This document shows, one piece after another, positions 48,011 through 59,945 of a stretch of 64,000 nt of DNA (its first letter is position 1; every line of letters starts with the position of its first letter). The position numbers were made by a program, and so were the translations under genes. The DNA lies in assembly GCF_037975245.1 (NCBI RefSeq), contig NC_092568.1, forward strand, positions 41,157,631-41,221,630, in the 5' to 3' direction. Source of the DNA: Apostichopus japonicus (Eukaryota; Echinodermata; Holothuroidea; Aspidochirotida; Stichopodidae). The notes beneath the pieces were generated by a model. The model searched no databases. It was given only the letters and a program-made list of their open reading frames with translations, and was not told where the DNA came from.

Positions 48011-48435
48011 GGTGGATGTGTATCCCTGCTGTGGTGATAATTTATCACTTGCATTAACTACTGTAGTAGTTTAGTACACTTACAGTAGTGACATTCAGAG
48101 TACATTGTTACTTCATCTTGCAATGTTTTATAAATGTGCCAACTACTGTATAATAAGTACAACAAGAGAGAAAAATAGGAGCAAGAGGGCACTCCACAAA
48201 GTTTCACATCTCATTGCACAATCAATTTAAAGAATAATTTATGGGCTTCGTAAGGATTTTATAAAAAATTCATACCCCTAATATTCATGAACCCTGCACT
48301 GAACAAAACGCCATTTTTACTTTTACTGCTTGATTTCATTTATCTTTGTAACAATATATATCGTAACTTTTTGGTAAGTCTGTTCAACAATTGTCTTTGT
48401 ATCGGTAGCAAAACATTTACTGCAGCCACCAAAAA

Positions 48436-48741
48436 TTAAAACTATTAAAGATGTACGGTGAGTGTTCTTTTCAATTTGCTGCCCCCAATCTCTGGAACAC
48501 TCTCCCTACCCACATTAGGAATTCCCCTACCATAGACAATTTTAAAAGCATCTTACAAACTCACATATTCACGTGCTCCCCTCATTGGACCTTGTAATTT
48601 GTTCGATCATTTCATGTATCTTTAAGTTTTGTTCTACTATTATGCTGTAATTTTGTACTCATTTCAATATTTCTAATAAAGCGCATTGAGATCGTCGGTA
48701 TAATGCGCTATATATAAATAAGTATTATTATTATTATCATT
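48436..48741 (+). pseudogene. LINE ORF2 C-terminal remnant with 3' tail
   Basis: In frame from 48436 to TAA at 48595, the translation has YGECSFQFAAPNLWNTLP and ends in FKSILQTHIF. This is the hallmark C-terminal tail of jockey/CR1/L2-like non-LTR retrotransposon ORF2 proteins. It is followed by a 3' UTR, a GCGC hairpin (GCGCATTGAGATCG...GCGCTATATATAAATA) and an ATT run ending near 48741. Everything upstream (endonuclease, reverse transcriptase) is missing, a normal 5' truncation. The same tail design recurs at 55854-55919, 63772-63834 and, inverted, at 47930-48010. Confidence 0.82.
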
Positions 48742-48854
48742 AGGTATATGCAAATGGGCTGTAAGAAACCTTGTTGAGAAAAACGTGTGGGTCGTTGCGC
48801 CAGGCAATGGCATCTCCTGTTTGTGGTTTAAAATTATAGAAGGCAGTGTCCGCT

Positions 48855-49115
48855 AATCACAAGTTCCAATCATGGGCCAACTTCCTACCAAGTTTGAAGG
48901 AAATCGGCCCAGCCTGTTAGCCCTTTTTTCTTAAATTGACCTCTGACCATTGACCTTTGACCTTTTGTTCTGAGGGTCTGTGAGACACAAGTTTTCAGCA
49001 TGGGGCAACTTCCTGCCAAGTTTGAAAGAAAATGGCCTAGCCTGATAGGACAAGCTTATTTTGACACTACAAATATAACAATATATAAATATAAGTTTGA
49101 AGATAATTGGCCTAC
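48855..49115. repeat. Tandem units of about 127 bp with AGGTCA motifs
   Basis: CACAAGTT..CA..ATGGG(C)CAACTTCCT(A/G)CCAAGTTTGAA occurs at about 48861 and 48985, each followed by (A/T)CGGCC/TGGCC...AGCCTG. A third weak copy is near 49087. Between the units is TGACCTTTGACCT (48950-48962), a perfect inverted-strand AGGTCAAAGGTCA. Confidence 0.7.
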
Positions 49116-50084
49116 TGTACGTTGTTTAGTAGGAGGCAGACAAACACACAGTTAGTTGGCAGTAGTTCCTGTTGATTCTCATTTAGTTCAAGAACCAAAT
49201 CTTTTGACAGCTTTCCAATCATTTTGACATTTGTAGCATTTTTTACTGCTTATATATATATCCCTCATTTGATTGTATCTGATGCATTTCTAAGAGAGAT
49301 TGTAATATTAACTTTGAAAATATGGCCAAAGTCAGATTGGTTCTAAATTAAATTTCTCTCTGATCTGATCAATAAAAAAGGCTTTCCAAAAAGAGAGTTT
49401 ATTTGATGTTGAGAAGGCCTGTCCAGCCAATAGATGTAGACAATCGATGACTGTGTATCTTGTTATTATATATATTGCTGGCGTCATCGCATGGAGGTAA
49501 TGAGTCAAACCTAGAGTTAGTGTCCTTGTAAAATGTTTCATCTTCAAATTAGACTTATAAGAAAATATTTTAAAATGTGAGTCGTTTGATTGCGTCTGCC
49601 GCCAGTATCACTGGGTTAATTATGAACGTTAAGGAAGGGTTGAAGCAAAGAAAACAAGAAAATGCCATTTTATTCTTAGAATGAGAAATGACAATGTCTC
49701 TTGTTGGTCAGTTAGAGAGTCCATTACACTAATGGCATAAAGTTCTATGTTGGTTTTTATATTCAGAGAGGAATTGAAGGCCTATTAGTAAATTTAGGTT
49801 TACACATCTAGTTATACAAATGACATTACATAGGAGTACGTAACAGAACAGATAGACGAGAGATGCCGGAAACCTATTTTTATAGAGTAAAGCTTGATTT
49901 TGTTTGTCACATGTTTAGACTGTTTCTTCTGGATTTGATCACATTTCACATACAGTTCAGTATCATATATGATATCACGGCAGTCTGTACATTATGATCA
50001 AATCGTTACAAATATATAACATGTAGATTTATGGTATAGAAATATGATGTCTTTGAAAATTGCTCTCATCTGTCTCATGATGTT

Positions 50085-50160
50085 GCTTGGATTGGATGAT
50101 TGGGTTGGATGTTGGGTTGGGTTGGATGTTGGGTTGGATGTTGGGTTGGGTTGGATGATT
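50085..50160. repeat. GGGTTGGATGTT minisatellite
   Basis: GGGTTGGATGTT and GGGTT units alternate over about 75 bp, giving a G-rich plus strand with repeated GGGTTGG words. Confidence 0.9.
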
Positions 50161-50680
50161 CAATTCATTAATTGTGAGAAGGGTTTTTAAAAATTGATAC
50201 CACCAAGTTGAGAATAAGCACCCTGTAAATCACAGCACTTGGTTAGGGTAGGTATGTATGCAGTCCTGTGATTAACCGTACGGAATCAACATTGAAGTTT
50301 GACCTTCATACACTGACATGATGTCACTGCTTGTAATTTCATTTACATGCAGGCCTGCCAAATAAGAACAAAGCCATAAACCATTGTTGGTAGACATACT
50401 GGTAGAATGCATGTTCACCGAAGTGGCAATAAAACCCAAACGAGATGCATTAAATATATGACACTAAATGACATACCAAGAATTCCTGGATAATATATGG
50501 CAAATCATGAACTTTCCTGTTGCAAACACTTTCAAAGAAACAATAAAGTTATCCAGATTAACTGTCAAACTTAACACTTATATAGTCCATAAGGTGTTTA
50601 TATGTAATACATCACTCTTAAGATAAAACTTCTGACGGTTGTTGGTAGTTTGTAAAGTGCTCATGAGGTATATATTCTTA

Positions 50681-50790
50681 GACCTATGCGGTAGCTGTGC
50701 GGTAGCTGTGCGGTAGCTGTGCGGTAGCTGTGCGGTAGCTGTGCGGTAGACCTATGCGGTAGCTGTGCGGTAGACCTATGTGGTAGCTGT
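50681..50790. repeat. 11-bp minisatellite, about 8 units
   Basis: Unit GTGCGGTAGCT repeated, interrupted by three GACCTATG(C/T)GGTAG variants, so it has a higher-order pattern. Confidence 0.95.
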
Positions 50791-50840
50791 AATGGCTTTA
50801 ATGGTCTTATAGAAACTCTAGTTCAGATATTAATTTTGAT

Positions 50841-51270
50841 CAGTGATCAAACGATTATGCTAAAACAGAAAATACCGATCATCAAATTTTTCCATAATCG
50901 TGACGATTCCGATTATCCATAAAGAGAAAATATCCCATAAATATACGAAATCGGCAATTAAAGTATACATGTGATAGAAACAATTATTGTTGTGCATTTC
51001 CTTTGTTCTCCCTTTCTTTCATTGTGCCTAATGTAAAAAAGGGCTCTTATGTATCCTTTTGTTTGTACCAAATCACCTCTGGGGTTTTGTAGAAAGAATT
51101 TTTTTACAAATTTCCAAAATATGAAAATATGACATCCTACCTATTAAGCACTGTGCTAAGCAAATGGCCTAACCACCTTGACGTGTATGTCACTTGTTAA
51201 TGGCTTGAAATGCACTAAGAATAGTTACTCAAATATCCATCTTAAAAAGTATCTCAGAGCAAACAATCAA
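50841..51270 (+). mobile_element. Truncated copy of the hAT-type element
   Basis: About 430 bp homologous to the left part of the element at 15453, from the terminal CAGTGATCAAACGATTA through the stretches shared at 15550-15620 and 15760-15870. Examples are AGAAACAATTATTGTTGTG and GGCTTGAAATG. Homology stops in the AACAATCAAT region and no right terminus or target duplication is visible, so the copy is deleted. It diverges by many substitutions and small indels, so it is older than the full copy. Confidence 0.8.
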
Positions 51271-53019
51271 TAATTGCATGCAGTGTATCTATATCTGCTG
51301 ACATTGGTAGATATATCTCCCCCCCCCCCCCCCCCTTGTCGCCATATATGAATTTTTTCCCCTACTGTATGAAGAAAAGGAATTCCCTAGCCTCACATGT
51401 GCACTCCTACCCTACCTAGCTCATCAATTGTTAGACAGAACTTTTGTTCTGGATTCCAAAATACCTGTCTTCACCTATGTGTAGTAGTGATTTCCAGGTC
51501 ATGTGTGTAACAGGGATTGTAATCAATTCACCTTTAAAAGGGAATTTCCTGTACAATACTAATGGGGTAAATTGTGACTGTTATTGTCTCTTGAAACTGT
51601 AAGAACTTAGGTCTAACAGGATTAATGAGGGCTTAATTGGAAGGAAAATTAGTGACATGTAAAGTTATCCTGTCTGTTAATGAGGTTTTGCAGGATGCAG
51701 TTTAAGGAGAGATGTATTTTAGAGGAAGAGCTGGGCTGCCATCTTAATCTGTCCGTCTCAGATGAAAGGAGTAGCAAGTCTGTCTTATAAGTGGTTCATC
51801 AGGTTGATGAACCTTACCTTTCTGAAGATTTGAGAAGATGTTAAAGCAGTTTATTGCTAATTTGTTTGTTAAAATTGATGTAAGATGGTCAATACATAAA
51901 CAGAAAAACCCCACAAAATTAAATTTTTAATGGTTTCAGATGACTATGAGCAACAACTTAAAGTGCTGATTTGGTATAAAACCTTGTCCATTCAGGGAAA
52001 ATATACAACTTTCAATTACAGTGAGTGCATTTCTGGTGAAAAGTACAAATTACTTGAAGAAGCAAAAGTCAAAGTAGGTCATTGCTAGGTCTGTAAGGTA
52101 AGATTTTAAGTCAATTAATATGCCATTTGTTCTATGTGTAACTATCTACCTGTACTGTAACTATGTCTGACTGCCTGTCGGACTCTGTGTCTGTCTGACT
52201 GTCTGTCTGTCGAAGTAAATGAATGGTAGTCGAGATGTTCCTATCGGTAAAAGATCGGGAGTGGGTTGAATAGATGTCAATAGCTTCACTATAGTACATC
52301 AAGTTTATCATGTGAAATCCTGCAGAATCAAAAAGCCAACTGACTTTCTGTGGTTAAAGTTCAATATCTTGACAACCAAATCATATCTAGAAAGATAGGC
52401 TGCATTTAACTATCTTCTGTTTTGAAGAACAAGGACTTGTACCAGCATTATTACAGTAGAGGTAAATTTCAAACATTTTACAACGCCCTGGAACAGATGG
52501 GACAACTACCTTACAAACATAAAATATTAGTCTGGTTGTATACAATAGAGAAGGCAGTCAGTTAATAACATAAAACTCCTACCTTTAAGTTAGCTGGTTC
52601 GTTTTACAGAATTCATAAATTTTGTATTCACAGATATATGTGAGTGGTACTGTAGCTTCATGCCCATGTACATAACCTACAGAATCAATTGAAATGGTTT
52701 AGAATATGTATGTATACAGGTGTATGTGTGTATTATTTTTGTACCACAGTAAACTATGTTGTATGCACAGTTCTTACTTATCATATCAGTACAAAAGTAG
52801 GTCATCAACACAGCCACATGAACATGTAATTTGGCTAACTCAAATATAAACATAAATTGATTTGGTAAATAATTAATTAGGTATATTTGCACACATGTGA
52901 AAGGCACAAATATGACAATATGATTGCCTGTATGTGTGGGTGTATTTGTGTGATGCTTTGGCTTGGAAACTCTCAAAATGATATTAATTGTTGACTTCAT
53001 ACCTGGTATGTGAACCTGC
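51271..53019. other. Non-coding; simple repeats
   Basis: The C homopolymer at 51319 and a CTGT-rich stretch at 52170-52210. No gene seen. Confidence 0.45.
51319..51335. repeat. Homopolymer of 17 C
   Basis: Uninterrupted C run just after the truncated hAT copy. Similar runs of G occur at 14323-14334 and 44585-44595. Exact length may be a sequencing or assembly estimate. Confidence 0.85.
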
Positions 53020-53860
53020 AGTGCGTACAAGAATCCTATGGTTTTCTATGTCCTCGTCGATGAAATGTCATGTGAGGTCAACAGAGGTCAAAGGCTGAAA
53101 CCTTGTTAACATGACAACTTCAGAAAATAAGACTTGGATGTATATACTGCATACTTTTGACACGGTGATCCACATTGGTGTGTGCTAGATGTTCAAGGCC
53201 ATTTGAATTCAAGTCACCAGTCACCAAGTCACCAGTCTGTAAACTTGATAACTGCAAATGTAGATCTTGGGTACAGTTTGGAACTGCCTTTGTGAGAACC
53301 CTATTTAATTTGCAATCAAAGCTCATTTGAGTCAACAGAGAAAAGTCTGAATATCTAATAAACTTGATATATAATTCTCTAAGGGAAGCATGTATAGCCA
53401 CATTACTAATAAGAACTTCAATGCTTTTAGTAGGTCAGAGGTCATTTGGGGTCACCAGAGATCAGAGCCTGAGTGTTTACACTTGATGGCTTCAAAAGTA
53501 AAGCTTAGATGAACATTGCTTGTGGCATGTGGATCCACCCTAGTGAGCACAAGAACCCTTTTGCTTTTGGTGGAGGTCAAAGAGTTCTTAGAGGTCACCA
53601 GAGGTCAAAGCTTGAAGTGTTAGTAAACATGATAACTCCAAAGGTACAGCTTGGACGAAGTGGATGAGTGACATAAAAGGATCCACCTAGAAGAAGTGAG
53701 TAAAAGAACCCTTTTGGTTTTTGAGTAGGTCAAAGGTCATGTGAAGTCATCATTGGGGGAAGTCTGAACAGATTATTAATTCAAGAGTGTATAGCTTGGA
53801 TGAAATGTACACCTTGTGTTTAGATACACCTTGGTGAGTTACAGAACTCTATGCATTTAA
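53020..53860. repeat. Tandem array of AGGTCA-rich units, 105-150 bp each (family F)
   Basis: The phrase GTGAG(T/C)ACAAGAACCCT recurs in degenerate form near 53026, 53180, 53285, 53405, 53550, 53696 and 53833. Each is followed by one or more AGGTCA motifs and then AACATGATAACT(C/T)CA. Perfect AGGTCA-n-AGGTCA direct repeats are present at 53432-53444 and 53727-53739. The same family forms the array at 8690-9080. Confidence 0.8.
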
Positions 53861-54026
53861 ACTTGAAGATGGCAAGTCGAGTGTTACATTAAATGTTTTC
53901 ACAAACGGAAATACAAACCTTTGCAAGGAATCTGTTGGCTCACTGGTGTTCAGTGAAGGTCAATGAAATGTACACAATGATATCTACGTAAGGTTTATTC
54001 CTCAAAGTTGAGTAATATGTCCATAA

Positions 54027-54125
54027 TTTACTTCACCCCTCTCATTGTTACCTGTTTCCATCCAACATGCAGTAAATGCACTTCAAGCTATACTTGGTAG
54101 ATACAGTAGGAACAGTTACAGGGTG
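54027..54125 (+). repeat. Degenerate family C copy
   Basis: TTTACTTCACCCCTCTCATT, GTTACCTGTTTCCATCCAAC and ATGCACTTC follow the family C order. Confidence 0.45.
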
Positions 54126-54557
54126 TTGAATGGAAAGTTTGTAGGCTGGGTGCAGTGCTAACTGTAACATTAAACTGGAAGTTTATGATGTAACCTGCAG
54201 TAGTTGTGAAAGGTCATGCGAACAACTTTGGTTGCAGACATGGGTGGTGGAGTGGGAGATTGCAGCGGGCAGGGAGAGAACAAGAGGAGATCTGGAAGTA
54301 TGTGCCGGTACTTGGGATTTATAAAGTGGTACATCTTCAGATTAATCAAAGCTTGCCATTTCATGCTTAGATGGCTGAATACAGTCCAATGGTTATTGCA
54401 TTTATATACTAGCAGGCTCCTTATTTTCATACCAATGGGATTCTTGATACATAGTGAGTAATACATTGACCACCTTCGTAGATTTACCTCCATACATGGT
54501 TAAACAATATGTTTCTCCATATCAATCAAGAGTTTGTCAGCTTAAAGCCTTTTTCTT

Positions 54558-54725
54558 TTATAGGCATTGCTTGGCACTGCCATACTTTGTCAGGTTAATC
54601 TGGGGTTGTAGCATGGATGCTACTTTAATCTGAAGTGACTCTGTTATAGGCCTTGCTTGGCACTCCCATACTCTATCAGGTTAATCTGAGGTTGTAGGGT
54701 GGATGCTACTTTAATCTGAAGTGAC
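54558..54725. repeat. 86-bp tandem duplication
   Basis: Units start at 54558 and 54644. They share TTGCTTGGCACT, TCAGGTTAATCTG and GGATGCTACTTTAATCTGAA with few differences. Confidence 0.92.
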
Positions 54726-55674
54726 GTCAGTCAAGATCCCTGACTCCCTCTTCTTCAAGGTTAATTGTAACTGTGCTTCTTGACAATATAATCATGTTTA
54801 CATTTGTTAACATCCTCTCCCATCACAATCTGAAATAATTGCATACAGTCATGGCAAGATAACCTAGAAGGCAGAATACTCCCTGTAAAGACTTAGTAGG
54901 GGGTGGAGACAGATGGGCAGAGGGGGTGCTTAGGCAGGTATGGATCAGAAATTTGTTTAAAAATGAAAGTAAGTTTTTCTCCATTGAAATGTATCTGTAG
55001 TCAACTCTCTATCTCCATAATGAAGGAGTCATTTAAACACAACATCTTCCCTCCCCACTCCTTTACTACTATACGCTGATGTTTCAGTCATCTGTGCATG
55101 TGTTTTTATAATGTGTATTCTGTTGGTTGGCCGACGACCATTAACCTAACAAAATATTGTTGCAAATTTGGCTGAGCAGAATAGTTCATACTAGTGTGTG
55201 TGAAGGTTATTTCAGAATATCTGTATGTAATTTCATACTTTCTAAGAGGCAGGTTATGAATAGAATGAAGACTACATGCAGAATGGTTTCAACTGTCTTT
55301 CCAGAGTTTTCCTTTTGGAAGAATTCATGTATTTCACTTGAATGTGAGTTCTAAGAAGAAGAAGCATGCTCATACAGGTTTAAACATGGTCCAGAATCCA
55401 TCAAACTTTCAATGCAATGTGGTGTACTGTTGCTTCCTTATCCATAAAATGGGTCTACTAGTGCAGGGTACGATATGTGCAATTATCAGACTATTAGATG
55501 CTTAGTTTTTATAGCTCACAATATGTTACAAATGTCAATGTACACCACATTTTGGTCTGATATAATAGTGTAGAGTATACTGTGCCTTAAAGGAGCTTAG
55601 TTAGCCGTAAAGGAGCCTTAAAGGAGCTTTCCAGCTAATTTTGCCATGTTTTAAAGCTGAATATCTTGAAAACC

Positions 55675-55920
55675 AAAGTAGCTATTAAAACAACTCCCCT
55701 TAAAAATCAGACAAGCAGCTACTCTCTCTAACTTTAAGAAGAGTATCAAATCCCACTTAATGACAAAAGCTTTTATATAATCTTGAACCATTAAGTTTTT
55801 CTTTGGTCATTGTTTTGTATTATTATGTATTATTTGTATCATTTCAAATTGTTAATTGCGCCATGAACATTCTTTGAGTGTTGTGTGCGCATTATAAGTC
55901 GTATTATTATTATTATTTTC
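55675..55920 (+). pseudogene. LINE ORF2 C-terminal remnant with 3' tail
   Basis: The frame ending at TAA 55778-55780 reads LPLKIRQAATLSNFKKSIKS then HLMTKAF, the LP-IR-FK-H-L pattern of the LINE ORF2 C terminus. It lacks the LWN motif that should precede it. About 75 bp on is a GCGC hairpin (TTGCGCCATGAAC...TGTGCGCATTATAAG) and an ATT run at 55902-55917. It is a dead 5'-truncated copy of a family related to the one at 48436. Confidence 0.75.
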
Positions 55921-56530
55921 TTGTACTATAAAGTTCTATCTATCTTACTAAAATTCTGCTGAAAGCCATTCATCAAGATATCGATCGAAGGCAGGAAGTG
56001 GATTGTCATATGTTTGAAAGCATCCTTAAAGATTTGAGTTTGATCACATTTCTGATAAGTACTGTTCGATACTAAAATCCCATAGCGATGTAGGTCAAAA
56101 GCTTATTCAGTCAGTTCAGTTTCATTTTGCATCTTGAAATTCAGGTAACATTTTGTGAGATGTTTCACTTTTCATTATACATGTTATCAATTACCTTTCT
56201 TGTATCTACAGTAAGTGCATGGGTGACAATAAGGTTGGGAAATAAATCTGTTAATTACTCACTGCTCATTAATATACATCAGGTGAAGACAATTCTTAGA
56301 GAGTTGTGGCCTAATCAGTTGCAGTCTGCAGTAATTCTTACATCAAAACGTAATCCCTCTGCATGTTTGGGACACTTAACCCATCAAGCACAAGGTTGCT
56401 TCGTGGGAAAAGTCACTATTATGCCAAGAAGAGGTTGACATGTTAATTCAATACAGTATTGTAGAACACACTTTAACACCTCAACCAATCAATACGTTTT
56501 CATAGCTTATATCAATCAATGCCAATTACC

Positions 56531-56700
56531 TGCATTTACTTCGCTCCTCGCTTACCTGTCTCCCACAACCTTAGCACCGTTCTATAGTGCCAAGAATGAA
56601 CTGGTAAACTTGTAACAATGTGCGCCCTCTATGACCGGCCCCTCCGGTAAATGCCCTTCTCATTCTACCATTCAAAGTGCGTTTTTCGTCTGTGGTTTTT
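56531..56700 (+). repeat. Family C dispersed repeat
   Basis: TGCATTTACTTCGCTCCTCG, CTTACCTGTCTCCCACAACC and TTAGCACCGTTCTATAGTG, then CTGGTAAACTTGTAACAATG. Downstream GTGCGTTTTTCG parallels the unit at 33380-33500 (minus), giving a family length of about 170-200 bp. Confidence 0.65.
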
Positions 56701-57296
56701 CTTTAACGTAATTCGTGTGGAACTGTGACCTAGGATCTTAGTTTTTCCTTCCATTGATAGTTTACCAGTCATGCACATCCTTATTCCTACAACTTGGTCA
56801 TAATTCATGTTAAATGTATCTCTCTAGATGCTGCGCTTGACATTCATGTGTAACAAACATGTATATATTTCTGTTTTTTACATTTAATCCATTTCTTACA
56901 TTGAAGTGTCACAACAGTAAATGTATATAAATTTCAGGTTTACACCCTAATCTGAGTCTTTCTTACTTCTTTGCCACCCACAATCTATACCAATTAAGCC
57001 TTTCCTTACAACCCTTTCATCATTCATGATGAATCTATAGGCCAAAACTTCTTTATATATCCAGTCAAAATGCCTCCTCTGCATTTAGTTAAAAGCAGCC
57101 TGGTAAAAGTTGGTAAATATTGTAATTATTGCACCATTTTGCTAGAGTTTATTTGACAATCTTAGCACAGAAAATTGTTCTGAATACTTGAGTGAAGCTG
57201 ATGGGAAGTGGAAATTTGATCAAATCTCTTTTGGAACATTTCTAACTTCTCCTCTCACATGTTATTATCAACATGATAACAGGTACATACAACTGT

Positions 57297-57332
57297 AGGT
57301 ATTCAAATATAATTCAGGTATTCAAATATAAT
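57297..57332. repeat. 17-bp direct repeat
   Basis: AGGTATTCAAATATAAT at 57297 and again at 57316. Just upstream is a GTTATTATCAACATGATAAC hairpin-like stretch. Confidence 0.85.
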
Positions 57333-58260
57333 CGTGTGGCAGGATGTGTTTTACATTTAGCCAGCTGCATTTTTAGGAGACTATGCATAACCACTGGTTA
57401 AACTACCGCACTTTGATTGACTATGATTTTAGAAATCATACCATTTAAAGAAAAAAAACTGATTTTAGAAAGTGTTACTATTTTAAATATTGTCAAATGC
57501 CACAACACTGCTGGAAATGAGGGTCACATTTCATTCAAAGGAAAAAGGAAAAAAAACCTGTTTTCTTCTGATTCATACTGATATGAAAAAGTGTCCAGGC
57601 ATTATTTCATATTTTAGAATTGAACAGATTCATTTGTTTGGTGTCCAAGTTATTGAATCAATTAAAACCTTCCTTTGAGTATATATTTCCTAATGACATT
57701 ATATTCCTCTTTTATCTCGAAACTACAAGCTGCTTGTAGACATGAATACACATACACTCATGCTACATATCCCTGTGTTTTGTCTGCCTTGACAAAGAAA
57801 AACAAATTTCAAGTTTATATGAGATGACTCACCTTCATTAGCGAGGTTAATTGTTTTTAGTTTGATAACTGCAGCGGCATTGATAATCAAGAACAGTTCA
57901 GCAGACGAACAATTATCATAGAAATAAATCCAGGGTGATCGTTCATATGATTTACAATGTAATAATACTTACAGCATAGTATTGTATGTTAATGGCATTG
58001 CCACACAAGATAATTACAAAACTTCATCTTAGAAGTCACTTGAGATGGGGTGTCAGTGATGCGTTCAGGATTATTAATTTCATAGCTTGAAATATCTAGC
58101 TCTTGTCTTATTTAACCTTTTTATTAACAACAATTCATTAGAAGTTGTACTTTTATATTAAGTACATAATTAGTAACGTTCATCAGAAATAACCCTCATA
58201 TTTATTATAACATTTGGGAACTTATTCATCAGGAGTAGCCTGTTTATTACCCAACTAGTT

Positions 58261-58455
58261 AAAATTAGTCAGGAACATTCCTGTATTATTACAAAGCTAC
58301 ATAAAATTAGTCAGGAACATTCCTGTATTATTACAAAGCTACATAAAATTAGTCAGGAATAGCCCATTAAATATTATTATAGCAATAGAAAAAAATCCAA
58401 CAGGGGTTAGTGTCCTAGTAATACTGTATTACATAAAGTCAGGAATAGCCCATAA
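58261..58455. repeat. 42-bp tandem repeat, two exact units plus relics
   Basis: Units 58261-58302 and 58303-58344 look identical. A third start at 58345 (AAAATTAGTCAGGAATAGCC) and a fourth near 58435 are diverged. Each exact unit has a palindrome-like CAGGAACATTCCTG core. Confidence 0.9.
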
Positions 58456-58864
58456 AATATTATTAGAATTTGAAAGATGAAACATGGCTATAATTAAAGA
58501 ATATTTTAATGTCAGTTACAAAATTAGCAACATGTATATATTCATGAATATTCATGAAGAAGAGTTACATACTACTGTATAGTATCATTTGGTTAACTTT
58601 CAACAGAGCTCTTAGTGGCAAGTTTTATTGGCTTCAAATTTATTAAGACGACTATTAAGAGTGATTTAGTGACAGATTTAAGTCTTATGTTTGCTTATGT
58701 TGCCAAGCAAATCTGTCTAGCCGATCTGCATAATTTGCGACTTCTACTTTTATACACAGAATATTTTAATGTGAGTTAGTTGTAGTATTTAGTAATAGAA
58801 GGCAAAGTCTAACATGACATGTTTCTTTGTGAATGTATGATGCCAATTATAGTGACCTGTCCAG

Positions 58865-58945
58865 CCCATAGGTTGGGGATTGTGGGGGGTGGCAGGGGGA
58901 GGGGGTGTGGGAGGGGCAGTGGGATTGGAGGAAGGAGGTGAATTT
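58865..58945 (+). repeat. G-rich tract, G-quadruplex candidate
   Basis: More than six runs of three or more G within 80 nt on the plus strand (GGGGGGTGGCAGGGGGAGGG and on). Confidence 0.6.
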
Positions 58946-59756
58946 TGGAATTGCTCTTAAATTGCACTTAAATTGCCTAAATCAACCAGTACTGAACTTC
59001 TTTGTCTCTGATAAACATATTTATATCCAGGATATGCTATCATATATGTATGGACACTAGCTGACAAAGTTCAAGTGCCTGTACTGTATGAAATGGATCA
59101 ATTTCCTTTATGAAAGTGAAATGATTAATTTGTTGATCTTAGTCATCATTATGATATCAAATGTCTGTATGAGAGCTGGAATATATGTAGGGCACTAGGG
59201 TATGTAGGGCACTTGGGTATGTAGGTATGTTAGCTGCAGTATTTATTCTTCAAGGAATCATTTCCTGATGATCCAAGCAGCTAGTGTCACTATTGTGGTA
59301 TCACACACACACACATATATAGCAGTGAAGGGCAGCAGAAAGTAGACCAAAGTTTTCAGTTTCTTTTGTAGCTGTTAGAATCATTTTAAGAGCCCATCCA
59401 TGTGCAGCTTTGCAATGTAAACGAAGACCGTTCTCTGTATTTCTAAATGTTAGAAAGTCATGCTAAGAGAACTGACAGTTGGACATACTGTAGTAGTCTC
59501 ATGATATCTCTGGCTGGCAGCATCTGCTCTTACCAGTTAAGGTGGTACTTGTCGAGTCAGGAGATACTCATGACAAGATGCACAAAAATTACCGTAGATG
59601 CAAGTCTAAATGAAAGATAGAATAAGTTAATGCAATAATGAAATAAGAAGTCTGTTGACTTAATATCCCACAGACACACATGATAATGGGAAGCGTACGG
59701 TCTAGTCAAATATGCAATCTTGTCTCTTCTGCTTTGATAAATGTCCCAGGAATCTA

Positions 59757-59945
59757 TGCATTTACTTCACTCCTCTCTTACCTGTCTCCTACAACACTAA
59801 CGCACATTTCCTAGTCTACCTAGACGCCACTGGTAAAATTTTAGCACTGTGCCCCCAGGTGACCTCTCCCATAGGTCACCGCACACTCCCTCTTCCTTCC
59901 GAATTTACCATTCCGAAGGAAAATGCGTGTCTTTCGGACTCCGTT
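59757..59945 (+). repeat. Family C dispersed repeat
   Basis: TGCATTTACTTCACTCCTCT and CTTACCTGTCTCCTACAACA lead into CACTGGTAAAATTTTAGCAC. The overlapping ORFs of 124 and 81 codons here are chance ORFs across the repeat. Confidence 0.6.
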
